The notes: generated from the letters alone by a model not told the origin. 64,000 bases of DNA from DASXHZ01 sp036488085 (GCA_036488085.1 DASXHZ010000084.1:29410-93409); one strand, 5' to 3'; shown: positions 17,882-26,696, numbered from the stretch's first letter. A program made the numbers and translations.

Positions 17882-17945
17882 GGTTCGTTACTCGTGATTC
17901 GTTACTCGTTCCTCGGAGTCCGGTTGTTGCTCCGAGTAACGAAAT
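17882..17945. repeat. CGTTACTCG direct and inverted repeats
   Basis: CGTTACTCG at 17886-17894 and 17900-17908 and its inverse CGAGTAACG at 17933-17941, just upstream of the amidohydrolase promoter. It has the same style as the GTTATCCG repeats at 2225-2282 and 62137-62186 but different units. Confidence 0.65.
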
Positions 17946-17980
17946 GGCGAGTCACGGCCGATTTGCTACCCTGTCGCGCG

Positions 17981-19270
17981 ATGAAGAACGCCATTCGTGC
18001 TCTCGCGCTCCTCCTCCTCGCCACCTCGCTCACCGCCCAGCCGAAAACGGTCGTCCTGAAGGCCGACCGTCTCTTCGACGGTACGTCGAACGAGATCATT
18101 CGCAACGCCACCATCGTCATCACCGGCAACAAGATCGCGGGTATCAACGTCGCCGCACCCGCGGGCGCCGAGGTGATCGACCTCGGCGATGCGACACTCC
18201 TCCCCGGCTTCATCGACTGCCACGTCCACCTCACCGGCCAGGCAGGCGACAACTACTACCTCGACTTCTTCAACGGCGTGATGCGCCAGCCGACCGAGCA
18301 GGCGCACTACGCAGCGATGTACGCGCGCCGCACGATCGACGCCGGCTTCACGACCGTGCGCAACGTCGGCGCCGACGACTACATCGACGTCGGGTTACGC
18401 AACGCGATCAACGCGGGGATCGTAGTCGGACCGCGGATGCTCGTCGCGGTGCACGCGATCAGCGCTACCGGCGGACACGCGGACAAGGATCCATTCCCGC
18501 CTAACGTCGCGCCGCAGGCGGGACCGATCGACGGCGTCTGCAACGGTCCCGACGAATGCCGCGCCGCCGTGCGCTACCAGATCAAGTACGGCGCCGACGT
18601 GATCAAGTTCATGCCGTCGGGCGGCGTGCTCTCGCTGGCCGATCCGGTCGACGCGCCGGAGTTCTCCCAGGGGGAGATGAACGCGATCGTGGAAGAGGCG
18701 CACCATTGGGGCCGCAAGGTCGCCGCACACTGCCACGGCGACGTCGCGGCGAAGATGGCGATCGCCGCGGGCGTCGACTCGATCGAACACGGCTCGTTCC
18801 TCAAGCCAGACACGCTGGCGCTCATGAAGGAAAAGGGCGTCTACCTCGTCCCGACGCTGATGGCCGGCGAAACGGTCGGCGCCAAGGCCGACAAGTTTCC
18901 GCCCGCGATCGCCGTGAAGGCGCGCGCAGCGCACGACGCGATGTTCGGGATGTTCCGCAACGCCGTGAACGCCGGTGTGAAGATCGCCCTCGGCACCGAC
19001 TCGGCCGTCTCGCCGCATGGCCTGAACGCGCACGAGTTCGGGCTGATGGTCGCCAACGGCATGACGCCCGCGGCCGCGCTGCGCGCCGGCACGCAGTCCG
19101 CCGCCACGCTCCTCGGCATGATCGACCGCGTCGGCACGATCGAGAACGGCAAGCTCGCTGACATCGTCGCCGTCCCCGGCAACCCCCTCGCCGACATCCG
19201 CACCACCGAACACGTCAGCTTCGTGATGAAGGACGGGGTGGTCGTGAAGCGTGTAGGGGCGGGCTCTTAG
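17981..19270 (+). CDS. Secreted amidohydrolase (imidazolonepropionase-like/prolidase-type)
   Basis: A 429-residue metal-dependent hydrolase with signal peptide (MKNAIRALALLLLATSLTAQ). Metal ligands: HxH in GFIDCHVHL, the Lys of YGADVIKFMPSGG that is probably carbamylated, His in AAHCHGD and IEHGSF, and Asp in LGTDSAV. This is the layout of the subtype that includes Xaa-Pro dipeptidases and related amide hydrolases. The frame is open to 17855, but ATG 17981 fits because TACCCT lies 8 nt upstream and the signal peptide begins there. It is likely periplasmic; the natural substrate is unknown. Transcription ends at the hairpin at 19282. Confidence 0.9.
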   Translation: MKNAIRALALLLLATSLTAQPKTVVLKADRLFDGTSNEIIRNATIVITGNKIAGINVAAPAGAEVIDLGDATLLPGFIDCHVHLTGQAGDNYYLDFFNGVMRQPTEQAHYAAMYARRTIDAGFTTVRNVGADDYIDVGLRNAINAGIVVGPRMLVAVHAISATGGHADKDPFPPNVAPQAGPIDGVCNGPDECRAAVRYQIKYGADVIKFMPSGGVLSLADPVDAPEFSQGEMNAIVEEAHHWGRKVAAHCHGDVAAKMAIAAGVDSIEHGSFLKPDTLALMKEKGVYLVPTLMAGETVGAKADKFPPAIAVKARAAHDAMFGMFRNAVNAGVKIALGTDSAVSPHGLNAHEFGLMVANGMTPAAALRAGTQSAATLLGMIDRVGTIENGKLADIVAVPGNPLADIRTTEHVSFVMKDGVVVKRVGAGS

Positions 19271-19281
19271 CTCGGCCAAAA

Positions 19282-19310
19282 AAAGGGGCCGGCGGAGAGC
19301 CGGCCCCTTT
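19282..19310. terminator. Bidirectional terminator between convergent genes
   Basis: 12-bp stem AAAGGGGCCGGC/GCCGGCCCCTTT with a 5-nt loop, between the amidohydrolase (+) and the subtilase (-). A-runs on the left and T-runs on the right let it serve both strands. Its GGCCGGC core resembles the repeats at 8011 and 26697. Confidence 0.85.
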
Positions 19311-19332
19311 CACAACATTTGATGTTCTTTCG

Positions 19333-20628
19333 TTACGGTGCGCTGGTCGCCGCAAGAGCGTCGACACGGCCGCGGCCGAAGAACTGCTCTGAGCCAATCT
19401 GCACGGCGCTCGCAGCGAGGCGCGCCTTAAGCTGGTCAGGCGACATGTGGCCGTACTTGCCGACGATGAGCGCCGCGACACCCGCGACGGCCGGAGTCGC
19501 CATCGAGGTGCCGGCCGCAAAGAAATAGCCGTTCCCGATTCCGGACCCCGGGGCAAGAACCAGGTCGTAGGGATAACCGGCGAGGTCGACGGCATCTCCG
19601 CCGGGTCCGGCCACGTTGACGACGGACCGGCCGTAGTTGCTGTACGACGCGAGGCGGTCAAAATTCGCCAGGTCGATCGGACCGGTCGCCGAGACGGCGA
19701 TACCGTTGCCCGACTGCGCCGGAATCTCCCAGATACGTGAGTTCAGGTCGACTCCGTCGTTGCCTGCGGCGCTGATGCAGAGGATGCCGGCAGATGAGGC
19801 CGCGTTCATGGCGCGATTCAGCGCGGAGATCAATGATCCCGCTCCGCCGCCGCCCTTGTTGTTGCGGTCGAAGGTCGCGCCGAGGCTCATGTTGATGATG
19901 TCGACGTGGATGGCGTTCGAGAGGTTCAGGCTCGTCGCGTAGTCAATTCCGGCGATGATGCCGCCGAAGCTGCCGCTGCCGGTGAACTCGCTCAGGACCT
20001 TGACCGGAATGATCTTCGCCTTCGGCGCAACACCCTGCGTTCCGGTGTTGTTGATCGCGGCGGCGATGATGCCCGAGACGTGCGTGCCGTGGTTGAAGGC
20101 AGCCGTCGTCGGCTGCACGCCCTCGCCGGGAACGAACGAGGTGGCGAACGCCGTCAGGATGTTCGGCGCGATGTCGACGTGCGCCATGTTGCAGCCGGCG
20201 TCGAGCACCGCGACGACCGCACCCGCTCCGAGGTTGCCGTTTGCGGCAGCCTGGTCGGCGTGGATCTGCCGGATGTTCCACTGATAGCCGAAGAACGGCT
20301 CGCTGTTCAGTCCGTCGACATGGCCTTCCATCGCGGTCTGGGCGTTCTGCTCGTGGCCGATCCAATTCACTTCCATGTCGGGCGTGACGTCGTGGACGCC
20401 GCCGGCCGCCGCCATGGTTGTGGCGAAGTTCGGGTCATCAGACGTCGCGACGACGATACCGATGCGTTCCATGTTGCGTACGACGGTTCCGCCCGCTGCG
20501 GTCACGGCCGAAGCGAAGGTGGTGCTTCCCGGACCCTGACCGTTTCCGGTGATGACGTACTGATGGGGCGCCGCAATGAGAGAGAAGCTGCACAAAAGTA
20601 AACCGACAGCTAACGCGACATGACGCAA
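19333..20628 (-). CDS. Secreted subtilisin-like serine protease (S8)
   Basis: A 431-residue exported protease. Signal peptide (LAVGLLLCSFSLIAAP), an inhibitor-I9-like propeptide (HQYVITGNGQGPGSTTFASAV...), then the catalytic triad: Asp in VVAVLDAGCN, His in NHGTHVSGIIAA, Ser in GTSMATPAVAGVAAL; the oxyanion Asn lies in ISAAGNDG. I place the start at TTG 20628, 7 nt after an AGGAGG; upstream sequence in frame is not protein-like. The -10 (TATACT on the minus strand at 20679-20684) is divergent from the asparaginase promoter. It is probably a general degradative protease. Confidence 0.92.
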   Translation of the reverse strand: MRHVALAVGLLLCSFSLIAAPHQYVITGNGQGPGSTTFASAVTAAGGTVVRNMERIGIVVATSDDPNFATTMAAAGGVHDVTPDMEVNWIGHEQNAQTAMEGHVDGLNSEPFFGYQWNIRQIHADQAAANGNLGAGAVVAVLDAGCNMAHVDIAPNILTAFATSFVPGEGVQPTTAAFNHGTHVSGIIAAAINNTGTQGVAPKAKIIPVKVLSEFTGSGSFGGIIAGIDYATSLNLSNAIHVDIINMSLGATFDRNNKGGGGAGSLISALNRAMNAASSAGILCISAAGNDGVDLNSRIWEIPAQSGNGIAVSATGPIDLANFDRLASYSNYGRSVVNVAGPGGDAVDLAGYPYDLVLAPGSGIGNGYFFAAGTSMATPAVAGVAALIVGKYGHMSPDQLKARLAASAVQIGSEQFFGRGRVDALAATSAP

Positions 20629-20678
20629 AGGTGGGCCTCCTGTTTCGACTTGGTTATTGAGATGGGTGGAACTCGCAG

Positions 20679-20702
20679 AGTATAAGCGATATCCGATATA
20701 AA
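20679..20702. promoter_or_regulatory. Divergent -10 boxes for subtilase and asparaginase
   Basis: Minus strand TATACT (20679-20684) serves the subtilase with a leader of about 45 nt. Plus strand TATAAA (20697-20702) ends 9 nt before the asparaginase ATG, which suggests a leaderless transcript. Confidence 0.6.
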
Positions 20703-20711
20703 CCATTTCCG

Positions 20712-21725
20712 ATGGGTCAGCGGAAACGTGTCTACGTCGCGTATACGGGCGGCACGATCGGGATGGCCCGCTCGCAGCACGGCTACACGCCCGCGCCGGG
20801 CTCGCTGCAAGAACAGATGGCAGCCATGCCCGAGCTCGCTCACGCGTCGATGCCCGAGGTGACGGTGAACGAGTACGAGCCGCTCCTCGACTCGTCGAAC
20901 ATGACGCCGGCGCAGTGGGTAAAGATCGCGAACGACATCGCGTCGAACTACGCCAATTACGACGGTTTCGTGGTCCTCCACGGCACGGACACGATGGCAT
21001 ACACGTCGTCGGCGCTGCCCTTCATGCTGCGCGGCCTCGGCAAGCCGGTCATCGTCACCGGCTCGCAGATTCCGCTCTGCGAGGTGCGCAACGACGCGCG
21101 AGAGAACCTGATCACCTCGCTTCTCATTGCATCGTCGTATTCGATCCCCGAGGTGTGTTTGTACTTTGGAGGAAAGCTCCTGCGCGGATGCCGCGCGGTG
21201 AAAGTGAGCGCGGACGGCTTCGCCGCGTTCGACTCGCCAAATTACCCGCACCTCGGCACAGCTGGGATCGACATCGAGATCAACTGGAACTACGTGAGGT
21301 CCGCCGACGCAAGCGAGAAGCTGGCGGTGGAGGAGTTCGGCTCGCCGGTCGTCAGCGCCCTGCGGCTCTTCCCCGGCATCTCGCCGGAGTTGGTCCGCAA
21401 CGTCCTGCGTCCGCCGCTCCAGGGGCTGGTACTGGAGGCGTACGGCGTCGGGAACGGGCCGGATCAGGATGCCGAGTTCCTCGCCACGCTGGAGGAGGCG
21501 ACGCGCCGCGGGGTCGTCATCGTCGACTGTACGCAGTGCCTCGAGGGGGCGGTGAACCTCGCCGAGTACGCTACCGGCTCTGCCCTCGCGCGCGCGGGGG
21601 TGGTCAGCGGATACGACATGACCGCCGAGGCGGCGCTCACGAAGCTCTACCACCTGTTCAGTCGGGGGGGCGACGTGAAGGCAGCGATGCAACACGACCT
21701 CCGCGGCGAAGTGACGATCCGATAA
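20712..21725 (+). CDS. ansA: L-asparaginase, cytosolic type I
   Basis: Hydrolyses asparagine to aspartate and ammonia. Seen in 337 residues: the first catalytic Thr in YVAYTGGTIGMARS and the second in VVLHGTDTMAYTSSALPFML, followed by KPVIVTGSQIPL. No signal peptide, as in AnsA. TATAAA lies 9 nt before the ATG and there is no Shine-Dalgarno. It is followed by a perfect inverted repeat and then radA, which has its own -10 box, so it is probably monocistronic. Substrate could include other amides, but the family is clear. Confidence 0.94.
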   Translation: MGQRKRVYVAYTGGTIGMARSQHGYTPAPGSLQEQMAAMPELAHASMPEVTVNEYEPLLDSSNMTPAQWVKIANDIASNYANYDGFVVLHGTDTMAYTSSALPFMLRGLGKPVIVTGSQIPLCEVRNDARENLITSLLIASSYSIPEVCLYFGGKLLRGCRAVKVSADGFAAFDSPNYPHLGTAGIDIEINWNYVRSADASEKLAVEEFGSPVVSALRLFPGISPELVRNVLRPPLQGLVLEAYGVGNGPDQDAEFLATLEEATRRGVVIVDCTQCLEGAVNLAEYATGSALARAGVVSGYDMTAEAALTKLYHLFSRGGDVKAAMQHDLRGEVTIR

Positions 21726-21730
21726 GGACT

Positions 21731-21796
21731 TGTGTAGCGCCGCCGACCCGGCGGCGTCGTTGCGTCCATTCGCCGCCGAGTCGGCGGCGCTACACA
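21731..21796. repeat. Perfect 16-bp inverted repeat between ansA and radA
   Basis: TGTGTAGCGCCGCCGA (21731-21746) and its exact reverse complement (21781-21796), with a further GCC/GGC-rich hairpin in the loop. It ends 6 nt before the -10 box of radA. It may act as terminator for ansA, although no T-tract follows. Confidence 0.8.
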
Positions 21797-21814
21797 GAAC
21801 CGTACAATCCCTCC

Positions 21815-23158
21815 GTGGCGAAAAAAGCGGCGGTCTTCTCTTGTACCGAGTGCGGCAGTCAGTCTCCGAAGTGGCTTGGCCGATGTCCCGACTGCAACGC
21901 CTGGAACTCGTTCGCGCAGGAGGATGCGCCGGGCCAGCGCTCGGCGCTCAGTGGGACGCCGGCGGCCTCGCCGGCGTCAATCAACAGCATCGACGCCGAC
22001 GTCACCCCGCGCATCTCCACGAACATCCCCGCGCTCGACCGCGTCCTCGGCGGCGGCCTCGTCTCGGGGGCGGTCACGCTCGTCGGCGGCGAGCCGGGCA
22101 TCGGGAAGTCGACGCTGCTGATCCAGGCAGCGCAGCAGCTCGCCGAGTCGGGCCGCGTGCTCTACGTCTCCGGCGAGGAGTCGCCGCGGCAGATCGCGCT
22201 CCGCGGCCGCCGTCTCGGTACGACCAACGAGAACATCCTCCTCTTCGGCGAAACGTCCGTCGAACGCATCATCGCGGAGATCGAGAAGCTGCATCCGGTC
22301 GCGGCGATCATCGACTCGATCCAAACCGTGCATACGACGACCAACGACTCGACGCCCGGCGCCGTCGGCCAGGTGCGCGACTCGGCCGGCGCGCTGATGG
22401 TCGCCGCGAAGCGGCTATCCATCCCGATCTTCCTCATTGGCCACATCACGAAGGAGGGGACGATCGCCGGTCCGAAGTCGCTCGAGCACATCGTCGACAC
22501 GGTCCTCTACTTCGAGGGCGACAAGTTTCAGAACTATCGCGTCGTCCGCGCCTACAAGAACCGTTTCGGTCCGGTGAACGAAGTGGCGATCTTCGAGATG
22601 CACGACAGCGGTCTCGAAGAGGTGCCGAATCCCTCCGCAGCGCTTCTGTCGCAACGAAGCAGCGCTGCCGGGTCGGCGATCGTGGCGGCGCTGGAAGGGA
22701 CGCGTCCCCTCCTCATCGAAGTGCAGGCGCTCGTCGCCGCGACGCACTTCCCCTCCCCGCGCCGGATGGCGATGGGGATCGACGCCAATCGCGTCTCGCT
22801 GCTCCTCGCGGTGCTGGAGCGGAAGAGCGGCGGCAATTTCTCCATGAGCGACATCTACGTGAATCTCGCGGGCGGCCTGCAGATCGACGAGCCGGCGCTC
22901 GACCTCGGGATCATCGCCGCCGTCTTCTCGTCACACCGCAACAAGGCGCTTCCCTTCGACACAGTGCTCTTCGGCGAGGTCGGGCTCCTCGGCGAGGTCC
23001 GCAGCGTCTCGCAGGCCGACCTTCGGGCGCGCGAAGCGGCGGCGCTCGGGTTCCGGCGCGTGATCGTCCCGCACTCGAATGCGGCCGAGATTCGCGCCGA
23101 CGTCGAGGTGATCGGGGTGCGGCGCATCGAGGAGCTGACGCAGATTCTTTCGTCGTAG
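21815..23158 (+). CDS. radA: DNA repair protein RadA
   Basis: RecA-like helicase that aids branch migration in recombination. Seen in 447 residues: N-terminal zinc finger (SCTECGS...GRCPDCNAWNSF), Walker A GGEPGIGKST, ILLFGETSVERI, Walker B-like VAAIIDSIQT, the RadA-specific KNRFG in AYKNRFGPVNEV, and a Lon-like C-terminal domain (LLIEVQALVAAT...LLAVLERKSG). The start is GTG 21815; TACAAT ends 6 nt before it, so it is probably leaderless. An in-frame extension upstream is not protein-like. Confidence 0.96.
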   Translation: MAKKAAVFSCTECGSQSPKWLGRCPDCNAWNSFAQEDAPGQRSALSGTPAASPASINSIDADVTPRISTNIPALDRVLGGGLVSGAVTLVGGEPGIGKSTLLIQAAQQLAESGRVLYVSGEESPRQIALRGRRLGTTNENILLFGETSVERIIAEIEKLHPVAAIIDSIQTVHTTTNDSTPGAVGQVRDSAGALMVAAKRLSIPIFLIGHITKEGTIAGPKSLEHIVDTVLYFEGDKFQNYRVVRAYKNRFGPVNEVAIFEMHDSGLEEVPNPSAALLSQRSSAAGSAIVAALEGTRPLLIEVQALVAATHFPSPRRMAMGIDANRVSLLLAVLERKSGGNFSMSDIYVNLAGGLQIDEPALDLGIIAAVFSSHRNKALPFDTVLFGEVGLLGEVRSVSQADLRAREAAALGFRRVIVPHSNAAEIRADVEVIGVRRIEELTQILSS

Positions 23159-23207
23159 GCTTTACAAGCTCAACCGGGTTATTTAAACTGCTGCCCACGT
23201 CCTGGTC

Positions 23208-23990
23208 ATGATCAGCTCACTCGCTCGCAGTGCGGGAGCCGGCAGCGCGAAACTGCTGAGTGCATTCATTTTTCTCCTCTTCTCCGCTTGCGCCATGCTC
23301 CCGCAGACGGTCATCGTCCCGGCGCAGACCACGGCAACGACCCCTCTGCCGTCCGACGAGGACGACTTTCCGCAACTGGTCGCCCAGCTCCGATCGGATC
23401 TCAATCGATATAACTCGCGCGAGATCGTGAAGACGCCGGCGATCACTCCCGAGAAGCAGAATGCCAAAGCGCGCGATTATGAGTTCGCGGAGCGGGCGAA
23501 GGCCCTCTTTACGCCGCTGTCCGGCAGCGCGCTCGAGATGCCCGTGGTCGGCGTCCACACCTACGACCTCGACGACTCGTGGCACGCCCCGCGCGACGGC
23601 GGCGTCCGCGTTCACAAAGGCATCGACATTTTCGCGAAGAAGGGAACGCCGGTCATTGCCGTGACCGACGGCATCGTCAGCTACATCGGGGACCAGCCGA
23701 AGGGCGGTCACTGCATCTGGCTCACGACCGAGAGCGGCACCGCGTTCTACTACGCACATCTCGACCGTTGGGCCGCCGGTCTCTACGAGGGGATGGAAGT
23801 GCAGCAGGGCGACCTGCTCGGCTACGTCGGCAACACCGGCAACGCCATCCACACCCCGTCCCACCTCCACTTCGGCATCAACCAGAACGACGAGATGGTG
23901 AACCCCTACCCCATCCTCGCCCGCGCCACCGCCATGCAGCAGGCTCGCACGCACGTGGAGCTTGGCGGCGGCACGTTCGGTACGCGCTAG
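23208..23990 (+). CDS. M23-family (LytM-type) peptidase, probable lipoprotein
   Basis: A 260-residue envelope protein. The N-terminus has a hydrophobic stretch ending in FLLFSAC, a plausible lipobox. A helical linker is followed by a LytM domain with HKGIDIFAKKGTPV (His and Asp ligands) and SHLHFGINQ (HxH). It may cleave peptidoglycan crosslinks or act as a regulator of an amidase. Its TAG stop shares the CTAG at 23987-23990 with the convergent folK stop. Confidence 0.9.
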   Translation: MISSLARSAGAGSAKLLSAFIFLLFSACAMLPQTVIVPAQTTATTPLPSDEDDFPQLVAQLRSDLNRYNSREIVKTPAITPEKQNAKARDYEFAERAKALFTPLSGSALEMPVVGVHTYDLDDSWHAPRDGGVRVHKGIDIFAKKGTPVIAVTDGIVSYIGDQPKGGHCIWLTTESGTAFYYAHLDRWAAGLYEGMEVQQGDLLGYVGNTGNAIHTPSHLHFGINQNDEMVNPYPILARATAMQQARTHVELGGGTFGTR

Positions 23991-24385
23991 CCGAACCCGA
24001 GCTCCCTCATCGGCTCCAGCACGAACGCTCGCTCGCGATACCGCGGATGAGGGAGCGTCAGTTCGCGCGTGCGGCGGCGGTTGGCGCTGTGGAGGATGAG
24101 GTCGAGATCGATGGTGCGCGGGGCATTGCGGTACGGGCGGCGGCGCCCGAGGCGGGTCTCGATCCGCTGCAACTCACGAAGCAGTGCCTCGGGAGTCAGC
24201 GTCGTGTATCCGGCGATGACGCAGTTGAGGTAACGCGGCGGTGGCGCTCCCACCGGCTCCGTCTCGCGAATGCGGCCGACGCGGACGAGGTGGATCACAC
24301 GAGCTAGCTCTTCGATCGCGGCGCGGATGTACCAGTGGCGGTTGCCGAGGTTCGAGCCGAGGGCGATGACGACGGTGGCGGGCAC
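23987..24385 (-). CDS. folK: HPPK, 2-amino-4-hydroxy-6-hydroxymethyldihydropteridine pyrophosphokinase
   Basis: Pyrophosphorylates 6-hydroxymethyl-dihydropterin in folate synthesis. Seen in 132 residues: VIALGSNLGNR at the start, ETEPVGAPPPRYLNCV, RRPYRNAPRTIDLDLIL with the metal-binding Asp pair, and LPHPRYRERAFVLEPM. GTG 24385 overlaps the TAG of the upstream TPM gene by one base, so it is the last gene of the FYDLN-LemA-TPM-TPM-FolK run. Note that the NudB-like domain fused to LipB, if it is a dihydroneopterin triphosphatase, would act in the same pathway. Confidence 0.95.
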   Translation of the reverse strand: MPATVVIALGSNLGNRHWYIRAAIEELARVIHLVRVGRIRETEPVGAPPPRYLNCVIAGYTTLTPEALLRELQRIETRLGRRRPYRNAPRTIDLDLILHSANRRRTRELTLPHPRYRERAFVLEPMRELGFG

Positions 24386-24828
24386 TATTCGTCGGAGAAG
24401 TCGATCTCGTTCGAGAGCTCGTCCACGTCCGATTCCGATCGAGGGAAATAGGCCTGCAGGTGCTCGCCGGCCGCCGCGATCGCCTCGACGATGCCGTCAG
24501 TGAACTCGCCGCCTTTGAAGCGGGTCGTCAGGTTCGCGATCACGTCATCCCAGAAGCCGGCGGGAACCTTCTCGTTGATCCCGCTGTCGCCGAGGATCGT
24601 GAACTGGCGGTCTTCGCTCGCGATGAACAGAAGCACGCCGTTGCGTGCGGCCGTCTTCGTCATGCCGAGGCGCTCGAACGTGCGCTCGGCGAGATTGCGG
24701 ATGTCCGTGGCGCCGACGCGCTTCTGCACGTGGACCCGGATCTCGCCCGAGGTCCGGCCCTCGGCGTCGCCGATCGCGTTGACGATCCGCTGCTGATCGA
24801 GTGCGCTGAGAAACTCTTCGTGCGTCAT
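24385..24828 (-). CDS. TPM-domain (DUF477) protein, soluble
   Basis: A 147-residue cytosolic protein of the TPM/Psb32 family: IVNAIGDAEGRTSGEIRVHVQKR, LGMTKTAARNGVLLFIASEDRQFTILGDSGI and FTDGIVEAIAAAGEHLQAYFP. The C-terminus is acidic. Its ATG overlaps the stop of the membrane-anchored TPM gene (TGATG). In many genomes a soluble TPM gene follows LemA and a secreted TPM protein, as here. Function unknown; a stress or envelope role is discussed for the family. Confidence 0.88.
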   Translation of the reverse strand: MTHEEFLSALDQQRIVNAIGDAEGRTSGEIRVHVQKRVGATDIRNLAERTFERLGMTKTAARNGVLLFIASEDRQFTILGDSGINEKVPAGFWDDVIANLTTRFKGGEFTDGIVEAIAAAGEHLQAYFPRSESDVDELSNEIDFSDE

Positions 24829-25643
24829 CACCAGCCTCCCGATGCTCCGCCGCCGCCGAACCCACCGCCGCCGCCGGAGAAGCCTCCGCCACCAAAGCCG
24901 CCGCCCCCGCCGAACCCGCCGCCGCCGAGCGTGAACCCGCGTCCGCCGCCGCCAAGGAAGAACATCGGCCAGAAGCAGCCGCCGCAGCCCGTTCGTCCGC
25001 GCGGCAGGAAGAAACGCGGAATGATGACGAGGAAAAGGATGATGAACAGCAGCATCCCGATCGGCGGAAAGCATCCCGCGGCGGCTCCCGTCACCGCTCG
25101 ACCCTGGTGCGACGATGACTGCGGCGACGACTGCGGATTCACCGGCGGCCGCGGGGGTTCGCCGCCACGGATCTTTGCCATGATCGCGTCGGCTGCGGCG
25201 TTCAAGCCGCCGGCGTAGTCCGACTGTCGAAAGTGCGGCGTGAGGTAATTGCGCAGGACGTCCGACGAGAAGGCGTCGGTGATCGTCCCTTCGAGACCGT
25301 AGCCAACCTCGATGCGGAACTTCTTCTCCTGAACGAAGACGAAGAGGATCAGGCCGTTGTCGTACTTCTTGTTCCCCACCTTCCACTTGGTCGCGCAGCG
25401 GATCGTGAAGTCTTCGAGCGGATCGCCGTCGAGCGACTTGAAGGTGTAGATGATGAATTGAGCGCCCGACGACTGCTCGAACGCCCGCAGCTTCTCATTG
25501 AGCGCCGACGCGTCGGAGCCGGAGACGAGGCCCGCCTCGTCGGTGAACCACTGGGTTGGAGCCGGCGGCGGTTCTTTCGCGAAGATCGCCGGCGCAAGCG
25601 CGGCGAGTAAGAGGAGAACGGCGGCGAGACGAAGCGGGCGCAC
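24828..25643 (-). CDS. YgcG-like TPM-domain protein with glycine-rich tail
   Basis: A 271-residue membrane protein: signal peptide (LAAVLLLLAALAPAIFA), periplasmic TPM domain (TQWFTDEAGLVSGSDASALNEKL...FRIEVGYGLEGTITDAFSSDVLRNY), a transmembrane helix near residues 190-210 (GMLLFIILFLVIIPRFF), and a cytoplasmic Gly-rich tail (GGGGFGGGGGFGGGGFSGG) ending GASGGW. This is the standard architecture of YgcG proteins found with LemA. It lies 12 nt downstream of lemA. Confidence 0.92.
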   Translation of the reverse strand: MRPLRLAAVLLLLAALAPAIFAKEPPPAPTQWFTDEAGLVSGSDASALNEKLRAFEQSSGAQFIIYTFKSLDGDPLEDFTIRCATKWKVGNKKYDNGLILFVFVQEKKFRIEVGYGLEGTITDAFSSDVLRNYLTPHFRQSDYAGGLNAAADAIMAKIRGGEPPRPPVNPQSSPQSSSHQGRAVTGAAAGCFPPIGMLLFIILFLVIIPRFFLPRGRTGCGGCFWPMFFLGGGGRGFTLGGGGFGGGGGFGGGGFSGGGGGFGGGGASGGW

Positions 25644-25655
25644 CGTAGTGCGCCC

Positions 25656-26306
25656 TTAGTGAGTCGCCGTTGCCGGTTGGTTGCCGAAGTTGAAGTTGAC
25701 GGCCGGTGCCTGGCTGCTTCCGGCGGCGCCCTTGAAGTAGGCCTTCGCGTGGAAGCCGCTCATGCTCGCGACCATCGAAGCGGGGAACTTGCGAATGCCG
25801 ACGTTGTACTGCTGCGCGGCCTCGTTGTAGCGCTGGCGCTCGACGGCGATCCGGTTCTCGGTCCCCTCGAGCTGCGATTGCAGCTCGAGGAAGTTCTGAT
25901 TGGACTTCAGTTCGGGATAACGCTCGACCACGACGAGGAGGCGTGAGAGAGCGCTCGACAAGCCCTGCTGCGCGTTCGCGAACTGCTCCATCTGCGCCTG
26001 GTTGTTCGGGAGCGCCGACGCCGCGCCGGGAGGTCCGGACGGCGCCTGCACCTGGCCGACGCGCGAGCGGGCGTTGACGACGTCGACGAGCGTCGACTTC
26101 TCGAAATTCGCCGCCCCCTGCACTGTCTGCACGAGGTTCGGGATCAAGTCGTAACGGCGCTGGTACTGGCTTTCGACCTGCGCCCACTGCTGATTCACGC
26201 TCTCATCGAGCGTGACGAGGTTGTTGCGAACACCGATGAACCAGCCGCCGAGGATGATGACTGCGAGAATGAGCGCCCCGACACAACCGAGCAGCGCAAA
26301 GCGCAT
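25656..26306 (-). CDS. lemA: LemA family protein
   Basis: A 216-residue protein with one N-terminal transmembrane helix (LLGCVGALILAVIILGGWFI) and the LemA signature NNLVTLDESVNQQWAQVESQYQRRYDLIPNLVQTVQG, followed by long helices (YPELKSNQNFLELQSQLEGTENRIAVERQRYN). The ATG directly follows the stop of the FYDLN gene. LemA and TPM proteins almost always travel together; their joint function is not known with certainty. Confidence 0.95.
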   Translation of the reverse strand: MRFALLGCVGALILAVIILGGWFIGVRNNLVTLDESVNQQWAQVESQYQRRYDLIPNLVQTVQGAANFEKSTLVDVVNARSRVGQVQAPSGPPGAASALPNNQAQMEQFANAQQGLSSALSRLLVVVERYPELKSNQNFLELQSQLEGTENRIAVERQRYNEAAQQYNVGIRKFPASMVASMSGFHAKAYFKGAAGSSQAPAVNFNFGNQPATATH

Positions 26307-26624
26307 TTAGTACTCCTCTTCTTCCTCTTCGTCTTCTTCCTCTTCGCGGTCGTCGGCGACGATCTCTTCGTCTTCTTCATCGCCGCTGGCCGCCGGGGCC
26401 GTGGTCCCTTCTGCCTCGAAGTCGCCGTCCTCCGCCTCTTCGGCGGGCGGCGGTGGCGGCGCTGCCGCGGCAGCGGCACGCCTGCGTGTCGGCGTCACGA
26501 CCGGCGCTTCATCGGCGTCGCGCTGATCCGACCCGCACTTCGGGCAGATCGGCTCCGGCTTCCCGAGGTCGTAGAACTTCGTGTGGCAGCTATAGCAGGT
26601 GTACTTCTTTCCAAGCTCTGGCAT
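26307..26624 (-). CDS. FYDLN-acid zinc-ribbon protein (TIGR02300-like)
   Basis: A 105-residue protein. The N-terminal 35 residues form a zinc ribbon with the family motif (GKKYTCYSCHTKFYDLGKPEPICPKCGSD; four Cys as CxxC pairs). The rest is a low-complexity Pro/Ala and very acidic tail ending in a run of Glu. TTTAAT lies 5 nt before the ATG. It is the first gene of the LemA-TPM-FolK run. Function unknown for the family. Confidence 0.92.
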   Translation of the reverse strand: MPELGKKYTCYSCHTKFYDLGKPEPICPKCGSDQRDADEAPVVTPTRRRAAAAAAPPPPPAEEAEDGDFEAEGTTAPAASGDEEDEEIVADDREEEEDEEEEEEY

Positions 26625-26696
26625 CTGAAATTAAACACTCCGTCCGTAAAAGCGGCGCAACGTTAGCGCGAGACGTGGGTGGAGGCAAGTGCGATG

